Shown here in pieces: positions 26,230-34,963 of a DNA stretch of 64,000 bases. Position 1 is the first letter of the stretch, and every line of letters begins with the position of its first letter. This DNA comes from CANIGN01 sp964538275 (GTDB lineage: Bacteria; Bdellovibrionota; UBA2428): NCBI GenBank assembly GCA_964538275.1, contig CAZIFW010000008.1:6293-70292 (forward strand), in the 5' to 3' direction. The notes under the pieces are model-generated. The model was given only the letters and a program-made list of their open reading frames with translations. It had not been told where the DNA came from and made no database searches. Made by a program: the position numbers and the translations under genes.

Positions 26230-26355
26230 GAAGTACGTAACCGTATGATGGCGCTCTCTAAGGGGGGCGCCACGAGTTAAGGACCTTAAAAGACGCGCCG
26301 CGTATTTTACCCCTCCATTTACATGACTAGCCTCTTGATTAGGGGAGATTTAGGC

Positions 26356-26601
26356 ATGGGGGAGAAGTGTCAGCGTGTTTGGGAATTATTCATGGAGCTT
26401 ACGGGGCTAGACCCCATAGATTTGCAAAGAGAGCTCAATCCAATCATTAAAAAACTCAAAGTAGATTTGAACAACGTTCAAATGGACGACATTCGCAGAA
26501 TAGTCACCCACTATATGAAAAATACTTTAGAAAACGAGCGACTAAAAAGTGTCGCTTTTGAAGAAGAACAGACGCGCAGTCCATCTTATACTCATAATTA
26601 A
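26356..26601 (+). CDS. small protein of unknown function
   Basis: 81 aa from the ATG at 26356 (MGEKCQRVWELF), which has GGGGAG 8 bp upstream. The ATG at 26323 in the same frame has no Shine-Dalgarno sequence. It is soluble and helical, with an Asp/Lys-rich middle (LKVDLNNVQMDDIRRIVTHY). No family is recognised. It ends 1 bp before the MltD-like ATG, suggesting co-expression. Confidence 0.65.
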   Translation: MGEKCQRVWELFMELTGLDPIDLQRELNPIIKKLKVDLNNVQMDDIRRIVTHYMKNTLENERLKSVAFEEEQTRSPSYTHN

Positions 26602-26602
26602 G

Positions 26603-28075
26603 ATGAATATTGCACGTTTATTACTTCTTGGATTTATTCTTCAGTTTTCTGGGTGCGCAGTTCGCGGGCACAGTGCAAAAGATGATGCAGATACAGCTTC
26701 TGAGCAGGCAAGTGTTGATGACAGAGATGTAGACGCAGAAGATGTGGAAGTTACCCCTGAAGACTTGGGTGATGTTAACGTTTCATCTGAAGCTTCTGCA
26801 AAAGAAAAAGAAGCCGACCAAATGTCGCGCACAACTTTTCCTCTTGTTTATAATGAGTTTGTTCAAGTTTGGATTAATTATTTTAAAGGTCGAGGTCGTT
26901 CTACTTTTGAAAAGTGGCTTGTGCGTTCAACTCGTTACATTCCTCTCATGAAACAAGTTCTTAGAGAAGAGGGCGTGCCTGAAGATTTAATTTTCTTGGC
27001 CATGATTGAGTCTGGCTTTAATCCTAAAGCTTACTCTCGTGCTAAAGCTGTGGGTCCGTGGCAATTTATGGAGCAAACCGGAGTTCGATACGGACTCAAA
27101 GTAGATTTTTGGATCGATGAGCGCAGAGACATTGTTAAATCAACTCACGCAGCAGCTCAGTACTTAAAAGAACTTCATGCAATTTTTGGATCTTGGTATC
27201 TTGCAGCGGCTGGCTACAATGCTGGCGAAGGTCGCGTGTTAACCGCTATTCGTCGTGAGAAAAGCCGTAACTTTTGGGAACTGGCTCACGCAAAAGATCA
27301 CTTTCGCGCAGAAACTCGCAACTACGTTCCAAAAATTATCGCAGCAGCGATCTTAGCTAAAAATCCTCAAGGCCATGGTTTTTCAACAAACCTTCCCTAT
27401 GAAAAGCCTTTGGCATGGGACTCCGTTAAGGTACCGGGTGGTGTAGATATTAGAGCAGTGGAGCAAGTGACAGGTGCAAATTTAGAAACACTTCAAATTT
27501 TAAATGCCGAGCTTAGAACTGGCATTACTCCTCCCGATGCAAAAGAAGGATATGAGATTCGAATTCCACCAGAAAAGAAGGATGTGTTGCTTTCTAAGAT
27601 TAGTGAACTTTCTCGCATTCAAGTTGCTAGTTTTATAAATCACAAAGTGGGCCGAGGAGAGAATTTAGGTTTCATCGCTAGACGTTACAAAACTTCTGTG
27701 AACATGCTTTTAAAGTTAAACAATATTCGAAATCCAAGATCGCTCAGAGTGGGGCAGTCTCTAAAAGTTCCCTTGCCAAAAGCTTCGGCAATGAAAGGGA
27801 GCTACTTGCTTCCTGACCAAACTATTTATTCAAAAAAAGCGAGCGGCAAAGGTGCCTCTCGTAAGCTTGCAAGCACTTCCAAAAGTAAGAGACTCGCTTT
27901 AAAGGCAAAAAAGAAAAGTCCTGCACTGGTAAGTCATAAGGTTAGAAAAGGTGACACTCTCTCGGGAATTGCGCAACGCTATGGAGTGAGTATGGGAGAC
28001 ATTTTAAAATACAACCGAATTTCTGATCGAACTGTCAAAGTTGGGCAAAATCTCAAAATTCCGAACACAAATTAA
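26603..28075 (+). CDS. MltD-like lytic transglycosylase lipoprotein with two LysM domains
   Basis: 490 aa from the ATG at 26603, chosen because it puts a lipobox (LQFSGC, Cys18) in the right place. A Ser/Asp/Glu-rich linker leads to an SLT domain: LAMIESGFNPKAYSRAKAVG (catalytic Glu136), GPWQFMEQTGVRYGL and AAAGYNAGEGRV. Two LysM modules follow, at about 355-398 and 446-489 (HKVRKGDTLSGIAQRYGVSM). It should cleave glycan strands at the outer-membrane face of the periplasm, releasing 1,6-anhydro-muropeptides. A Lys/Ser-rich stretch separates the LysM domains. Confidence 0.9.
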   Translation: MNIARLLLLGFILQFSGCAVRGHSAKDDADTASEQASVDDRDVDAEDVEVTPEDLGDVNVSSEASAKEKEADQMSRTTFPLVYNEFVQVWINYFKGRGRSTFEKWLVRSTRYIPLMKQVLREEGVPEDLIFLAMIESGFNPKAYSRAKAVGPWQFMEQTGVRYGLKVDFWIDERRDIVKSTHAAAQYLKELHAIFGSWYLAAAGYNAGEGRVLTAIRREKSRNFWELAHAKDHFRAETRNYVPKIIAAAILAKNPQGHGFSTNLPYEKPLAWDSVKVPGGVDIRAVEQVTGANLETLQILNAELRTGITPPDAKEGYEIRIPPEKKDVLLSKISELSRIQVASFINHKVGRGENLGFIARRYKTSVNMLLKLNNIRNPRSLRVGQSLKVPLPKASAMKGSYLLPDQTIYSKKASGKGASRKLASTSKSKRLALKAKKKSPALVSHKVRKGDTLSGIAQRYGVSMGDILKYNRISDRTVKVGQNLKIPNTN

Positions 28076-28158
28076 AGAATTATCTTAATTATACTTTTAG
28101 TTGCTATAACTTGGTTTTCAAAAGTTGTGAATTCTTCTATGAATAATCTCATATTCAC

Positions 28159-29013
28159 ATGGGACAAATAAAAACAGCGAGAGCATTCTTTGTTTTAAAC
28201 ATTCTTTGTACATTTGCAATCTCAGCACAAGACCTGAAAGATCCAGCTGTAGTTAAAACTATAACCATTCCCTCTACTCGAGATGCCAAAGAAAGCTGGC
28301 GCATTCTTGCGGATCGATTTCTTAAGCCGCTTGAGCCGGCACCTGTTCAGCCTGTTGAACCTGAAGTGGTTAAGACGGCTTTTGATTCTAAAGTCCCAGG
28401 TGCTCAATTGGCCGCTACCTATGTACCAAGTGTGAAGTCTGAGGAAGAATTAAAGAAATACTTTGAATATGCGCGTGGTACTCGTCATTTAAAAGATCCC
28501 AATCCTCTTTATGAAACTTTTCTACGACGTATACCTTGGCTTTTCCCGGATGATGGATGTTTTTTGAGAGCTTCACTTGTTTCTAAGTTGCTGCAAAAAG
28601 ATTTTCAGCAAGCTACAGGCAGAGCTTTTGTGTTTGGTGATTTGTGGGTAGATAGTCCACAATCACCGCAACGTATTCATTGGTGGTATCATACAGCAGC
28701 TACTTTAAAGCTTAACAATACAACTTATGTTATAGACGTGGCCATTGATGCAAAAAAGATTCTCACGCTTCAAGACTGGGTTAATAAACAAAATGTAAAG
28801 TTTGAAACTGCTGAAGTGAGTTTATGTGATTCGGACACATATTTTCCTAATCAGCTTTGTAAGAATTCTGGCCCTGATGACGATATGTCGCCTGATCACA
28901 CAAAGCAGTATTTGAATGCTGAACGCACGCGCCAGCAGACATTGCATTCTACAGAGAATCCAGCAGTGGTGGATAATATTTTAGGCGAAAGCCCACCTTG
29001 GCTTGAACGTTAA
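28159..29013 (+). CDS. secreted protein-glutaminase-like cysteine hydrolase
   Basis: 284 aa with a signal peptide (about 1-22, CTFAISAQ). The core has the order DDGCFLRASLV (Cys134), HWWYHTAATL (His178), YVIDVAID (Asp193), which fits the Cys-His-Asp triad of the protein-glutaminase family (DGC.aRA ... H ... D). A Pro-rich segment (55-70) precedes it and may be a propeptide or linker. Such enzymes deamidate protein glutamine residues. The match is by motif only, so the substrate is unknown. It converges with the next gene with a 1-bp gap. Confidence 0.62.
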   Translation: MGQIKTARAFFVLNILCTFAISAQDLKDPAVVKTITIPSTRDAKESWRILADRFLKPLEPAPVQPVEPEVVKTAFDSKVPGAQLAATYVPSVKSEEELKKYFEYARGTRHLKDPNPLYETFLRRIPWLFPDDGCFLRASLVSKLLQKDFQQATGRAFVFGDLWVDSPQSPQRIHWWYHTAATLKLNNTTYVIDVAIDAKKILTLQDWVNKQNVKFETAEVSLCDSDTYFPNQLCKNSGPDDDMSPDHTKQYLNAERTRQQTLHSTENPAVVDNILGESPPWLER

Positions 29014-29014
29014 A

Positions 29015-30058
29015 TTATAAATTGTTCCAAACATAGGTGAGAGCTGCTTCTGGAGTGAGTGATCGCCTTGCATAAAGGGCGCTCCCTTTGTTCTCTGTTA
29101 GAGAGTAAGAGCCGTCAGAATTTTTTTCTAATAGGATTTGTGTTTCTTTCCGGCTGTAAAAACTAATATTTCCATCAGAGAATTGAATGCGCTTAAAAAT
29201 ATTAGGAGCATCATTGAAAGATATTTGTGCAGCATTTAGAAAAAGAGGAAGTGATCTATTAGGAAAAAAATCTTCTTCCTTAGATCTTTTAATTAAATGA
29301 TCAACTTGTGCTTTGCTTCCATTATGGGTGTTAGTAAATACGTGTTGAATAGCTAGAGCGACGTCATTGTTTTTGAATTTAAGTTCGTCATAGCTAATTT
29401 TTCTTAACCCGCCTTGATAGATTTCGTTTGAATCTCTGTAAATACCCCCTTGGTCTAATCTATCCAAAAAAGCATGAATGAAGGCAGTTTTAGAATTCGG
29501 TGTTATGTCTGGATATTCTTCTCCTGTTTTTGCAGCATAATTTGTATTCCACCAGGTACCAGGTAAAGACGGACCATCATGCCCAATAATGACTTCTTGA
29601 ATTTGCTTCCATTGTTCATCATTAATTGTTCGTCCCTCTTTATCTTTAATGAGGGCTGCTTCCATTATTCCGTGCTTTGAATGGTCAAGCATGGCTTTTA
29701 AGAAATCGCCTCCGTACAGCTCTTTGTACTTATTCATAAGGGCTGGGTTTTTGGCCATGTCGGAAACGTAAATTCCTGCTTCTAAAATAGCGGGATCTAC
29801 TCCGAGTGCTCTAATTTCTTCTTGGTTTTCTCGAACTCTGTGAATCATGCGTCTTACATGCTTTAAGTTTTCATTTGTGCCTGGGCTTTGAGTGTAAGTG
29901 CGAATGACATCTGCAATAAAATTTCTGAGCTGAGTATCGTTCCTTGGAATTGTAGAAGCTTTGGAAAGCTGAGTTTGGCAATGAGGGTTTTTTGCAAATC
30001 CGACTGTTGTATTTAACAACAAGAATATAAAGCAGCGTCGATGAATGAATTCTTTCAT
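29015..30058 (-). CDS. exported protein with a possible degenerate HD-type domain
   Basis: 347 aa, signal peptide at about 1-22 (FIFLLLNTTVGFAK). The mature protein has spaced His and Asp residues reminiscent of HD phosphohydrolases: RMIHRVRENQEEI, AGIYVSDMAKNP (Ser-Asp where HD proteins have His-Asp), LDHSKHGIMEAAL, VIIGHDGPSLPG and HAFLDRLDQGG. An HD-like fold in the periplasm would be odd. I treat this as a hypothesis; no family is firmly recognised. Confidence 0.7.
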   Translation of the reverse strand: MKEFIHRRCFIFLLLNTTVGFAKNPHCQTQLSKASTIPRNDTQLRNFIADVIRTYTQSPGTNENLKHVRRMIHRVRENQEEIRALGVDPAILEAGIYVSDMAKNPALMNKYKELYGGDFLKAMLDHSKHGIMEAALIKDKEGRTINDEQWKQIQEVIIGHDGPSLPGTWWNTNYAAKTGEEYPDITPNSKTAFIHAFLDRLDQGGIYRDSNEIYQGGLRKISYDELKFKNNDVALAIQHVFTNTHNGSKAQVDHLIKRSKEEDFFPNRSLPLFLNAAQISFNDAPNIFKRIQFSDGNISFYSRKETQILLEKNSDGSYSLTENKGSALYARRSLTPEAALTYVWNNL

Positions 30059-30227
30059 AAAAGATTACTGTTAATAGATGCTGTAACTTTAGTTTAACGC
30101 TGTTCATCTACAATTAATCAAAATAATGACAGCTTTGGGATAATTTGCGAAAAATTACCCTGTTCGGGTATTTTTTCCTCTCTAATTGTTAAAAGCTAGG
30201 CTCAGCTCTTTGTTAATGGCTTATTGG

Positions 30228-30244
30228 CTGGCATGCGTCTTGCT
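30228..30244 (+). promoter_or_regulatory. sigma-54 (-24/-12) promoter
   Basis: CTGGCATGCGTCTTGCT: the GG at 30230-30231 and GC at 30242-30243 are exactly 10 nt apart. The -24 element TGGCATG and -12 element TTGCT are close to the consensus TGGCACG-N4-TTGCW. Predicted transcription starts about 12 bp further on, some 20 bp before the DUF1328 ATG at 30274, which has a GGAG Shine-Dalgarno sequence. It probably drives 30274-31123. Upstream, 30150-30176 holds a small A/T-flanked hairpin of unknown role. Confidence 0.72.
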
Positions 30245-30273
30245 CTCTTAATTATTAAGAGAGGAGTTACAAA

Positions 30274-30450
30274 ATGTTAAACGCAGCAATTACTTTTTTT
30301 GTCATAGGTCTCGTTGCTTACTTGTTAGGAGCTGGGGGAATAGCAGGGCTATCGGTCAGTATCGGACAAACACTTTTAGTGGTTTTCCTAGTATTAGCAG
30401 TCATTAGTTTTCTCTTCAGTTTAGTAAGTGGAAAGAAACCTAACGTCTGA
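30274..30450 (+). CDS. DUF1328 (YtjA-type) small membrane protein
   Basis: 58 aa, below most ORF cut-offs. It starts MLNAAITFFVIGLVAYLLGA, then GIAG and a second TM helix (GQTLLVVFLVLAVISFLFSL). This is the DUF1328 pattern of two TM helices joined by a short GGIAG loop. Its members are small inner-membrane proteins linked to stress in several bacteria; the function is not known. Preceded by a sigma-54-type promoter and followed by a YqjD-like gene. The stop codon lies within the terminator hairpin. Confidence 0.85.
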   Translation: MLNAAITFFVIGLVAYLLGAGGIAGLSVSIGQTLLVVFLVLAVISFLFSLVSGKKPNV

Positions 30451-30463
30451 AGACGTTAGGTTT
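30436..30463 (+). terminator. hairpin overlapping the DUF1328 stop codon
   Basis: AAACCTAACGTC/GACGTTAGGTTT, a 12-bp perfect stem with loop TGAA that includes the stop codon. Only four T follow, so termination may be partial. That could give excess DUF1328 transcript over the downstream membrane proteins. Confidence 0.65.
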
Positions 30464-30586
30464 TGAAATGAAAACTCTGAGTTCAGGAAAAAAGAGTTCT
30501 CTTAAGAACTCTAAAAAGAAAAAAAATCTACGAAGGAAATAACTTCTTCGCGTGATAAGTCAAAAAAAAATAAAGGAGAAATACAC

Positions 30587-30856
30587 ATGAAAAATTCAAA
30601 CCAACAAACAACAGAAAATGTATCCGCAAAGGTTGATGAAGCTCTTACTCACGGAGTTAAATTTTTTGAGGAAACCTCAAAAGAGTACGGTCAAAAAATT
30701 AAAGAGGGCTACGATGCTGCCAAAGATAAAGCACAAATTGCAGGTACAGAAGTGAATGAGTTTGTTAAAAAGAAACCCATGATGGCACTCGGTATTGCTC
30801 TTGGTGCTGGTTGGTTAATCGGCCGAGTATTTACCTCAGCTAGTCGAAAGAGATAA
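30587..30856 (+). CDS. YqjD/ElaB/DUF883-like membrane-anchored protein
   Basis: 89 aa. A hydrophilic helical region (about 1-60, with EYGQKIKEGYDAAKDKAQIA) is followed by a single C-terminal TM helix of Gly and Ala (MALGIALGAGWLIGRVF) and a basic end. This is the layout of the E. coli ElaB/YqjD family, which tethers ribosomes to the membrane in stationary phase. The Shine-Dalgarno sequence GGAG is 10 bp upstream. It lies 6 bp before a second small membrane protein. Confidence 0.72.
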   Translation: MKNSNQQTTENVSAKVDEALTHGVKFFEETSKEYGQKIKEGYDAAKDKAQIAGTEVNEFVKKKPMMALGIALGAGWLIGRVFTSASRKR

Positions 30857-30862
30857 TGAATT

Positions 30863-31123
30863 ATGAGCAAGGAACTTTCGTTTAGCTCTTTGTTAGACTC
30901 TTACGAACAAATTGAGAGAAAAGTTTTACAGCTCACACGCGACAATCCCGCTGCTATGCTTGCCGTAGCTGCGGGAGTTGGCGTTGCCTTTGGCGCATTT
31001 GGTATTGCACGCGTTGTGCAGCTAGGAATAGCGCTAAATCTTCAGGATAGATTCTCCCTAGACGAACTGGGGAGTGCTATCAGTGACTCTGATTTTAGCG
31101 CAGACGTTGTTAGGGAAGCCTAA
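30863..31123 (+). CDS. small membrane protein of unknown function
   Basis: 86 aa. A polar N-terminus (about 30 residues) leads to a hydrophobic Ala/Gly/Val helix (AAMLAVAAGVGVAFGAFGIA, then RVV) and a polar acidic end. The same operon carries DUF1328 and a YqjD-like protein, so it probably belongs to the same stress or envelope function. It overlaps the 3' end of the convergent gene by 14 bp. Confidence 0.68.
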   Translation: MSKELSFSSLLDSYEQIERKVLQLTRDNPAAMLAVAAGVGVAFGAFGIARVVQLGIALNLQDRFSLDELGSAISDSDFSADVVREA

Positions 31124-32177
31124 AAATTTTCCCCGTAGTGGGGTCTTTTGCTTTTTTAATTCCTGCAGGAATATCTTCCACATTAATCATTGATCCATCG
31201 TTTAAAAAAGGATTGTAAACAAATCCTTCTTTACCAGGGACTCGCTTAGCAAGAGGTATGTCTTCGCTTAATACAGTTTTAGGTGGCGTTGCAGGTTTTA
31301 CAGGCGCTGCAGGTGCTTCTGTATCAATATCATTTTCTACAGTAGCAGGCGCTTTAGGTTTTTCTTTTGCTGAAGGAGGCGGAGGAACTATTTGTTCAAC
31401 AGGAGATTGAATTTCTTCAAATTCTTTTTCCGTTGGCATAGAAGCAGATTCTAATTTTTTAGATGGCGAGTACTTATTCGTTGGAGTTTGAGCTCTGCTG
31501 GAGTCTCCACCGCCCTGCGCTTCAGGGAGATGTTCGTCGCTTTCAATCCATGGAGTGTAACGATCCAAGAAAACAATGTCTCTGTTTGGACTCATACCTT
31601 TCACTTCCATTAATCCGTAAAGGTTTCCGCTTTTTATTTCTTTTAATACTTTTTGTTTTAAGCCAACACCGTTTTTAGGGTTGTCGAGTTCTTGGCAAAT
31701 TTGTTTCCAGGGAACCCATTTCTTGAGTGGAACATAACGAGTGCGCTCTTCGAGAACACTTACGGGATAACAGCAACTTCCACGGTAGCAGCCCCACATA
31801 TCGAAATAATCCATTCGTTGAAAATAGTTATAAACATTAAATCCATCATGTTTTTCGAACCATGTGTACATGGGGATTTCGGCAAATTGAACTTGAACTT
31901 TTTTTCCCTCGCGAATTACGGTACGAGTCGCTACGCGACCTTCAAGGACCGCATAAAACTTGTTATTGAGCGCGTTCATTAAGTCGCGTGCGGGGCGATA
32001 CTCTTCTTTCATGGGGTTAGGGTATTTGTGATTCGAAAGAACGAGATCCATATCGTCGCAGTCTAGGTCATCTACTACGACAGGGGGCTGGGTGGGTTTA
32101 TCGCCTCCTGCAAATGTAAAGAAAGGGAGGCTGAGGAAGAGGCAAAGGATAGATTTAAGGGGCTTTTTCCAAGGCAT
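31110..32177 (-). CDS. exported Pro-rich protein of unknown function
   Basis: About 355 aa from the ATG at 32177 (MPWKKPLKSILCLF), which gives a proper signal peptide ending FTFAGG; the frame extends to 32252. The N-terminal half has a Cys-containing segment (MWGCYRGSCCYPV). The second half is low complexity (Pro, Lys, Ala, Glu, with PPPPSAKEKPKAPATVEN), likely a flexible linker. It ends with a small domain (GFVYNPFLNDGSMINVED). No family is recognised. Confidence 0.68.
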   Translation of the reverse strand: MPWKKPLKSILCLFLSLPFFTFAGGDKPTQPPVVVDDLDCDDMDLVLSNHKYPNPMKEEYRPARDLMNALNNKFYAVLEGRVATRTVIREGKKVQVQFAEIPMYTWFEKHDGFNVYNYFQRMDYFDMWGCYRGSCCYPVSVLEERTRYVPLKKWVPWKQICQELDNPKNGVGLKQKVLKEIKSGNLYGLMEVKGMSPNRDIVFLDRYTPWIESDEHLPEAQGGGDSSRAQTPTNKYSPSKKLESASMPTEKEFEEIQSPVEQIVPPPPSAKEKPKAPATVENDIDTEAPAAPVKPATPPKTVLSEDIPLAKRVPGKEGFVYNPFLNDGSMINVEDIPAGIKKAKDPTTGKIFRLP

Positions 32178-32310
32178 AACGCAAGGTGTAATAAAGATAA
32201 TGCGAAGTGTCAATATCCAAGCAATGCCTGGTGCTTGGGTCATCGGGACCAAGATAGGAGGTCCCCTGTACCAACAGTTGACCTTCTTCTAAAGAAACGG
32301 GATTAAAGCG

Positions 32311-33597
32311 CTAAAAAAGACCTAGGATTTTCTTTCTCTCTGGGGAGGGAGCAACTGGATCATTAGCTCTTCGAGCCGATCCAATGTTTTCCTCACCTAT
32401 GAGGTAAGAGAGTCCTCGCGTGCTCATAGCTGCAGGTTTACCTGTGCGTTGATCTTCTAAGATCCAACGACTTGTAGCTTCGGTAAAAGCGGGCCCTGCA
32501 GGAGTAAATTCGATTAGGTGTTCGGCGTTGAATGTAAGGATTTTGCCGTCTGCTTGATACTCTCTTCTAAAGCGATGTTTAATCAAGTCATTGTCGACCA
32601 TGACATCGCGACTGCCCAACACAACAAGGGTAGGTATTTCTAACTTTGAAAGTCCGTTTTCCATTTTTTTAGTCAGACCACGAGTCGCCCAAAAAAAGTC
32701 TCCAGTAGCATACCTTAAGCTCAGGCTTACTTTGTTGTTCACGATTCCTGAATAAGCAGGGTTTTCGGGTGATACGAAATAATTGTCTTTAAGTGGCGAC
32801 TTTAAATAATCAATGGGGCCCAGGACTGGAATCAAAGGTACGGCAATATCCGTTTTATCAAAGATACTTTCAATATTTGCTCTTGGCTGCATATCCGTAG
32901 CAGGTGCCGTGATTATGAGAGATTTAATTTTTTTGTTTTTGAGTGCGTATGGAATTGCGATGCGTGAGCCAAAGCAGTTTGCAAGAATATAGACATCAAG
33001 TTCGCTTTTCCCGTCTGCTTTTGTATAAATTTTATTGAGATCGACAAGTTTTTCATAGGAAGCATCGATATCGCTAATGAACTCACGAGCTGAGTTAAGA
33101 ACTAAGCGTCTTAAAATTATTCCAGTGCGCACGTGTCCGCGAAGACCTTGGGCGACTTTGATTTCTTCAGGATTTGGATCAAAATCGATTGGAAGGTTAA
33201 AGAAACGTTTGTTTCCATCGCTAAGGCCCGAACCTCTTCGGTCGTAAACTAAAACAGAAATCCCTTTTTTAGCTAAGTCTGTTCCGCTTTTTAAAAACCA
33301 TCGTGCATTTGATTGAAGTCCATGGACACCCAGTACAAGAGCTTTAGGAGTGCCTACTGCTTTAAAGTAATGCGCTCGCAAAGTGATGTTTGAGCCAATG
33401 AGGGGATTGTTGTGTATTTCAATAAGGTGAGGGCCTATTCCTTTGAGTTCACCCGCGTTTTTGATGTGGATTGTTTTTTGGGCATCATCAACTGTGAGGT
33501 GAGAAAAATACGGATTTGCAAATCCGTTCCAAGAGAATGTTTGAGCAGTCAAAAAAATTAAAGAGAAAATTGATGAACGTAGATTGCTTGCACCCAT
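32311..33597 (-). CDS. exported alpha/beta hydrolase with a Cys in the nucleophile elbow
   Basis: 428 aa with a signal peptide (about 1-27). The alpha/beta-hydrolase core has VLGVHGLQSNARWF (oxyanion region, HG) and YDRRGSGLSDG. The elbow is YILANCFGSRIA where family members have G-x-S-x-G, placing Cys208 at the nucleophile position. The acid is probably Asp331 or Asp335 (LGSRDVMVD) and the His is His360 (NAEHLIEF). Cys nucleophiles occur in dienelactone hydrolases. It probably acts on esters, lipids or peptides in the periplasm; the substrate is unknown. Confidence 0.78.
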   Translation of the reverse strand: MGASNLRSSIFSLIFLTAQTFSWNGFANPYFSHLTVDDAQKTIHIKNAGELKGIGPHLIEIHNNPLIGSNITLRAHYFKAVGTPKALVLGVHGLQSNARWFLKSGTDLAKKGISVLVYDRRGSGLSDGNKRFFNLPIDFDPNPEEIKVAQGLRGHVRTGIILRRLVLNSAREFISDIDASYEKLVDLNKIYTKADGKSELDVYILANCFGSRIAIPYALKNKKIKSLIITAPATDMQPRANIESIFDKTDIAVPLIPVLGPIDYLKSPLKDNYFVSPENPAYSGIVNNKVSLSLRYATGDFFWATRGLTKKMENGLSKLEIPTLVVLGSRDVMVDNDLIKHRFRREYQADGKILTFNAEHLIEFTPAGPAFTEATSRWILEDQRTGKPAAMSTRGLSYLIGEENIGSARRANDPVAPSPERKKILGLF

Positions 33598-33692
33598 ACA
33601 CAGGGGGTTTAGTGAAGATGGCGCAGGGTGTCTAGCTTAAAGGATTACCTGTAAGGCGTTTTTAAGAGTCATTTTGCTACACCTGTTAGCGC

Positions 33693-34844
33693 TTAGGGGG
33701 CATGTTTGGGAGCTAATGTGCTCCGAGGGAGTTTATTGTTGATTACGAGTTTATCTTTTTCCTCGCGAATCAATTTTTCCGCAGAGGCCACAATGGCATT
33801 GGCTCTTTCTTCGCTGTTGGTCATTTGGCCAAGGTCGCGATTGGCGACAAGACTGAGAAGCCAGCTTTTAAATGTATTGGGGTTTGAGAAATGATCTTTA
33901 AATCGTAAATTAGCGAGCAGTTTTTCTTTTACGGCTTGGCTTATGCTGACAAGATTCTGAAGTTCTTTAGGGCTTTTGATCTCTCTATTTTGGATCATAG
34001 AGATAATTTCTTTTAATAAGATTTCTTGGCCTACTATTTTTTCTTCGTCGTTGAGTGAAGTATTTAAAGGGCTTCGCGCTAAGTTTTTTACAAGTTCTTT
34101 TAAAAGAGGAATCGTTTCAGGATTGTTTAGGCTTGGGTTTGTAACAAGGCTTTGACTAAAAAGTTTTTCAAGCTCTAGAACTTTTTCAAAAGAACTGGAA
34201 TTGACTTTTTTATCGCCTACCAACATTTCTTTTATTGCAGAAAAACGTTCTACTCTTTCTTTAATGATTTCAGGCTTAAAGCTACCCAAAAAATCTTTGG
34301 GCTCAGCGCTTCCATTCTTAAGGCGATCCATTCTTTCTACAGCTAAGTTGAATGCTAGGGCATCTGCTAAACGCTGACGAAGTTTGTTAAGCGATATTGA
34401 GTTATCAGTAGAAAAAACAGACTCGTTGTTTATTTCTGATTGAATGCGAGTTCTTGAAAGAATTTCTTCTGTGATCTTGGAAAAGCCAACCCCGTAAAGA
34501 AAAGCTGGAGATTCACTGTTCATTTTATCTTGAAGGGCATGTAGCACCACAAGCGATTGTAAGGTGTTTTCTTGAGACCTTGGATCTACGCCAAGTTTTT
34601 TTAAAGATTCTTCAGTTCTGAGTATGTTGCTCAATTCGAGTGCTGCTGGGTGATTTTTGCCTTGGGCAATGATGCTCTTATAAAGAGATGAAACATTACT
34701 GGGTGTAATTTTCACTGAGTGTTTGAGATTGTGTTCGTTAACGAGTGATTCGATGCCTAATAAATTTGAGGTATTTGCAAAAACTTTAAAAGTGGCAACT
34801 GTTGAACATATAAAGAATATTCTCCTGCCCCAATTTTGTTTCAT
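33693..34844 (-). CDS. exported helical protein of unknown function
   Basis: 383 aa with a signal peptide (about 1-24, STVATFKVFANT). The rest is helical and charged (Lys, Glu, Asn, Leu), ending in a basic tail. It has no Cys in the mature part and no recognised motif. The gene stands alone. Confidence 0.7.
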   Translation of the reverse strand: MKQNWGRRIFFICSTVATFKVFANTSNLLGIESLVNEHNLKHSVKITPSNVSSLYKSIIAQGKNHPAALELSNILRTEESLKKLGVDPRSQENTLQSLVVLHALQDKMNSESPAFLYGVGFSKITEEILSRTRIQSEINNESVFSTDNSISLNKLRQRLADALAFNLAVERMDRLKNGSAEPKDFLGSFKPEIIKERVERFSAIKEMLVGDKKVNSSSFEKVLELEKLFSQSLVTNPSLNNPETIPLLKELVKNLARSPLNTSLNDEEKIVGQEILLKEIISMIQNREIKSPKELQNLVSISQAVKEKLLANLRFKDHFSNPNTFKSWLLSLVANRDLGQMTNSEERANAIVASAEKLIREEKDKLVINNKLPRSTLAPKHAP

Positions 34845-34963
34845 AGGTTCATTATAGAAGGAAAAAAATCAAAATATATTCAAATTTCTTATTTTCAGAT
34901 GGTCATTGTGAAAAGAGCTTAAATGAAGTTATGAGCTTATGAACTTGCTTAACTTTTAGGCAC

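Noticed and set aside
26230..26322. GGCGC/GCGCC repeat after the Cys-rich lipoprotein
   Set aside because: Only 5 bp, no T-tract, and the loop is long; too weak to call a terminator.
30150..30176. Small A/T-flanked hairpin that looks like a terminator
   Set aside because: No gene ends there on either strand; may be chance or part of promoter control, so not listed as a terminator.
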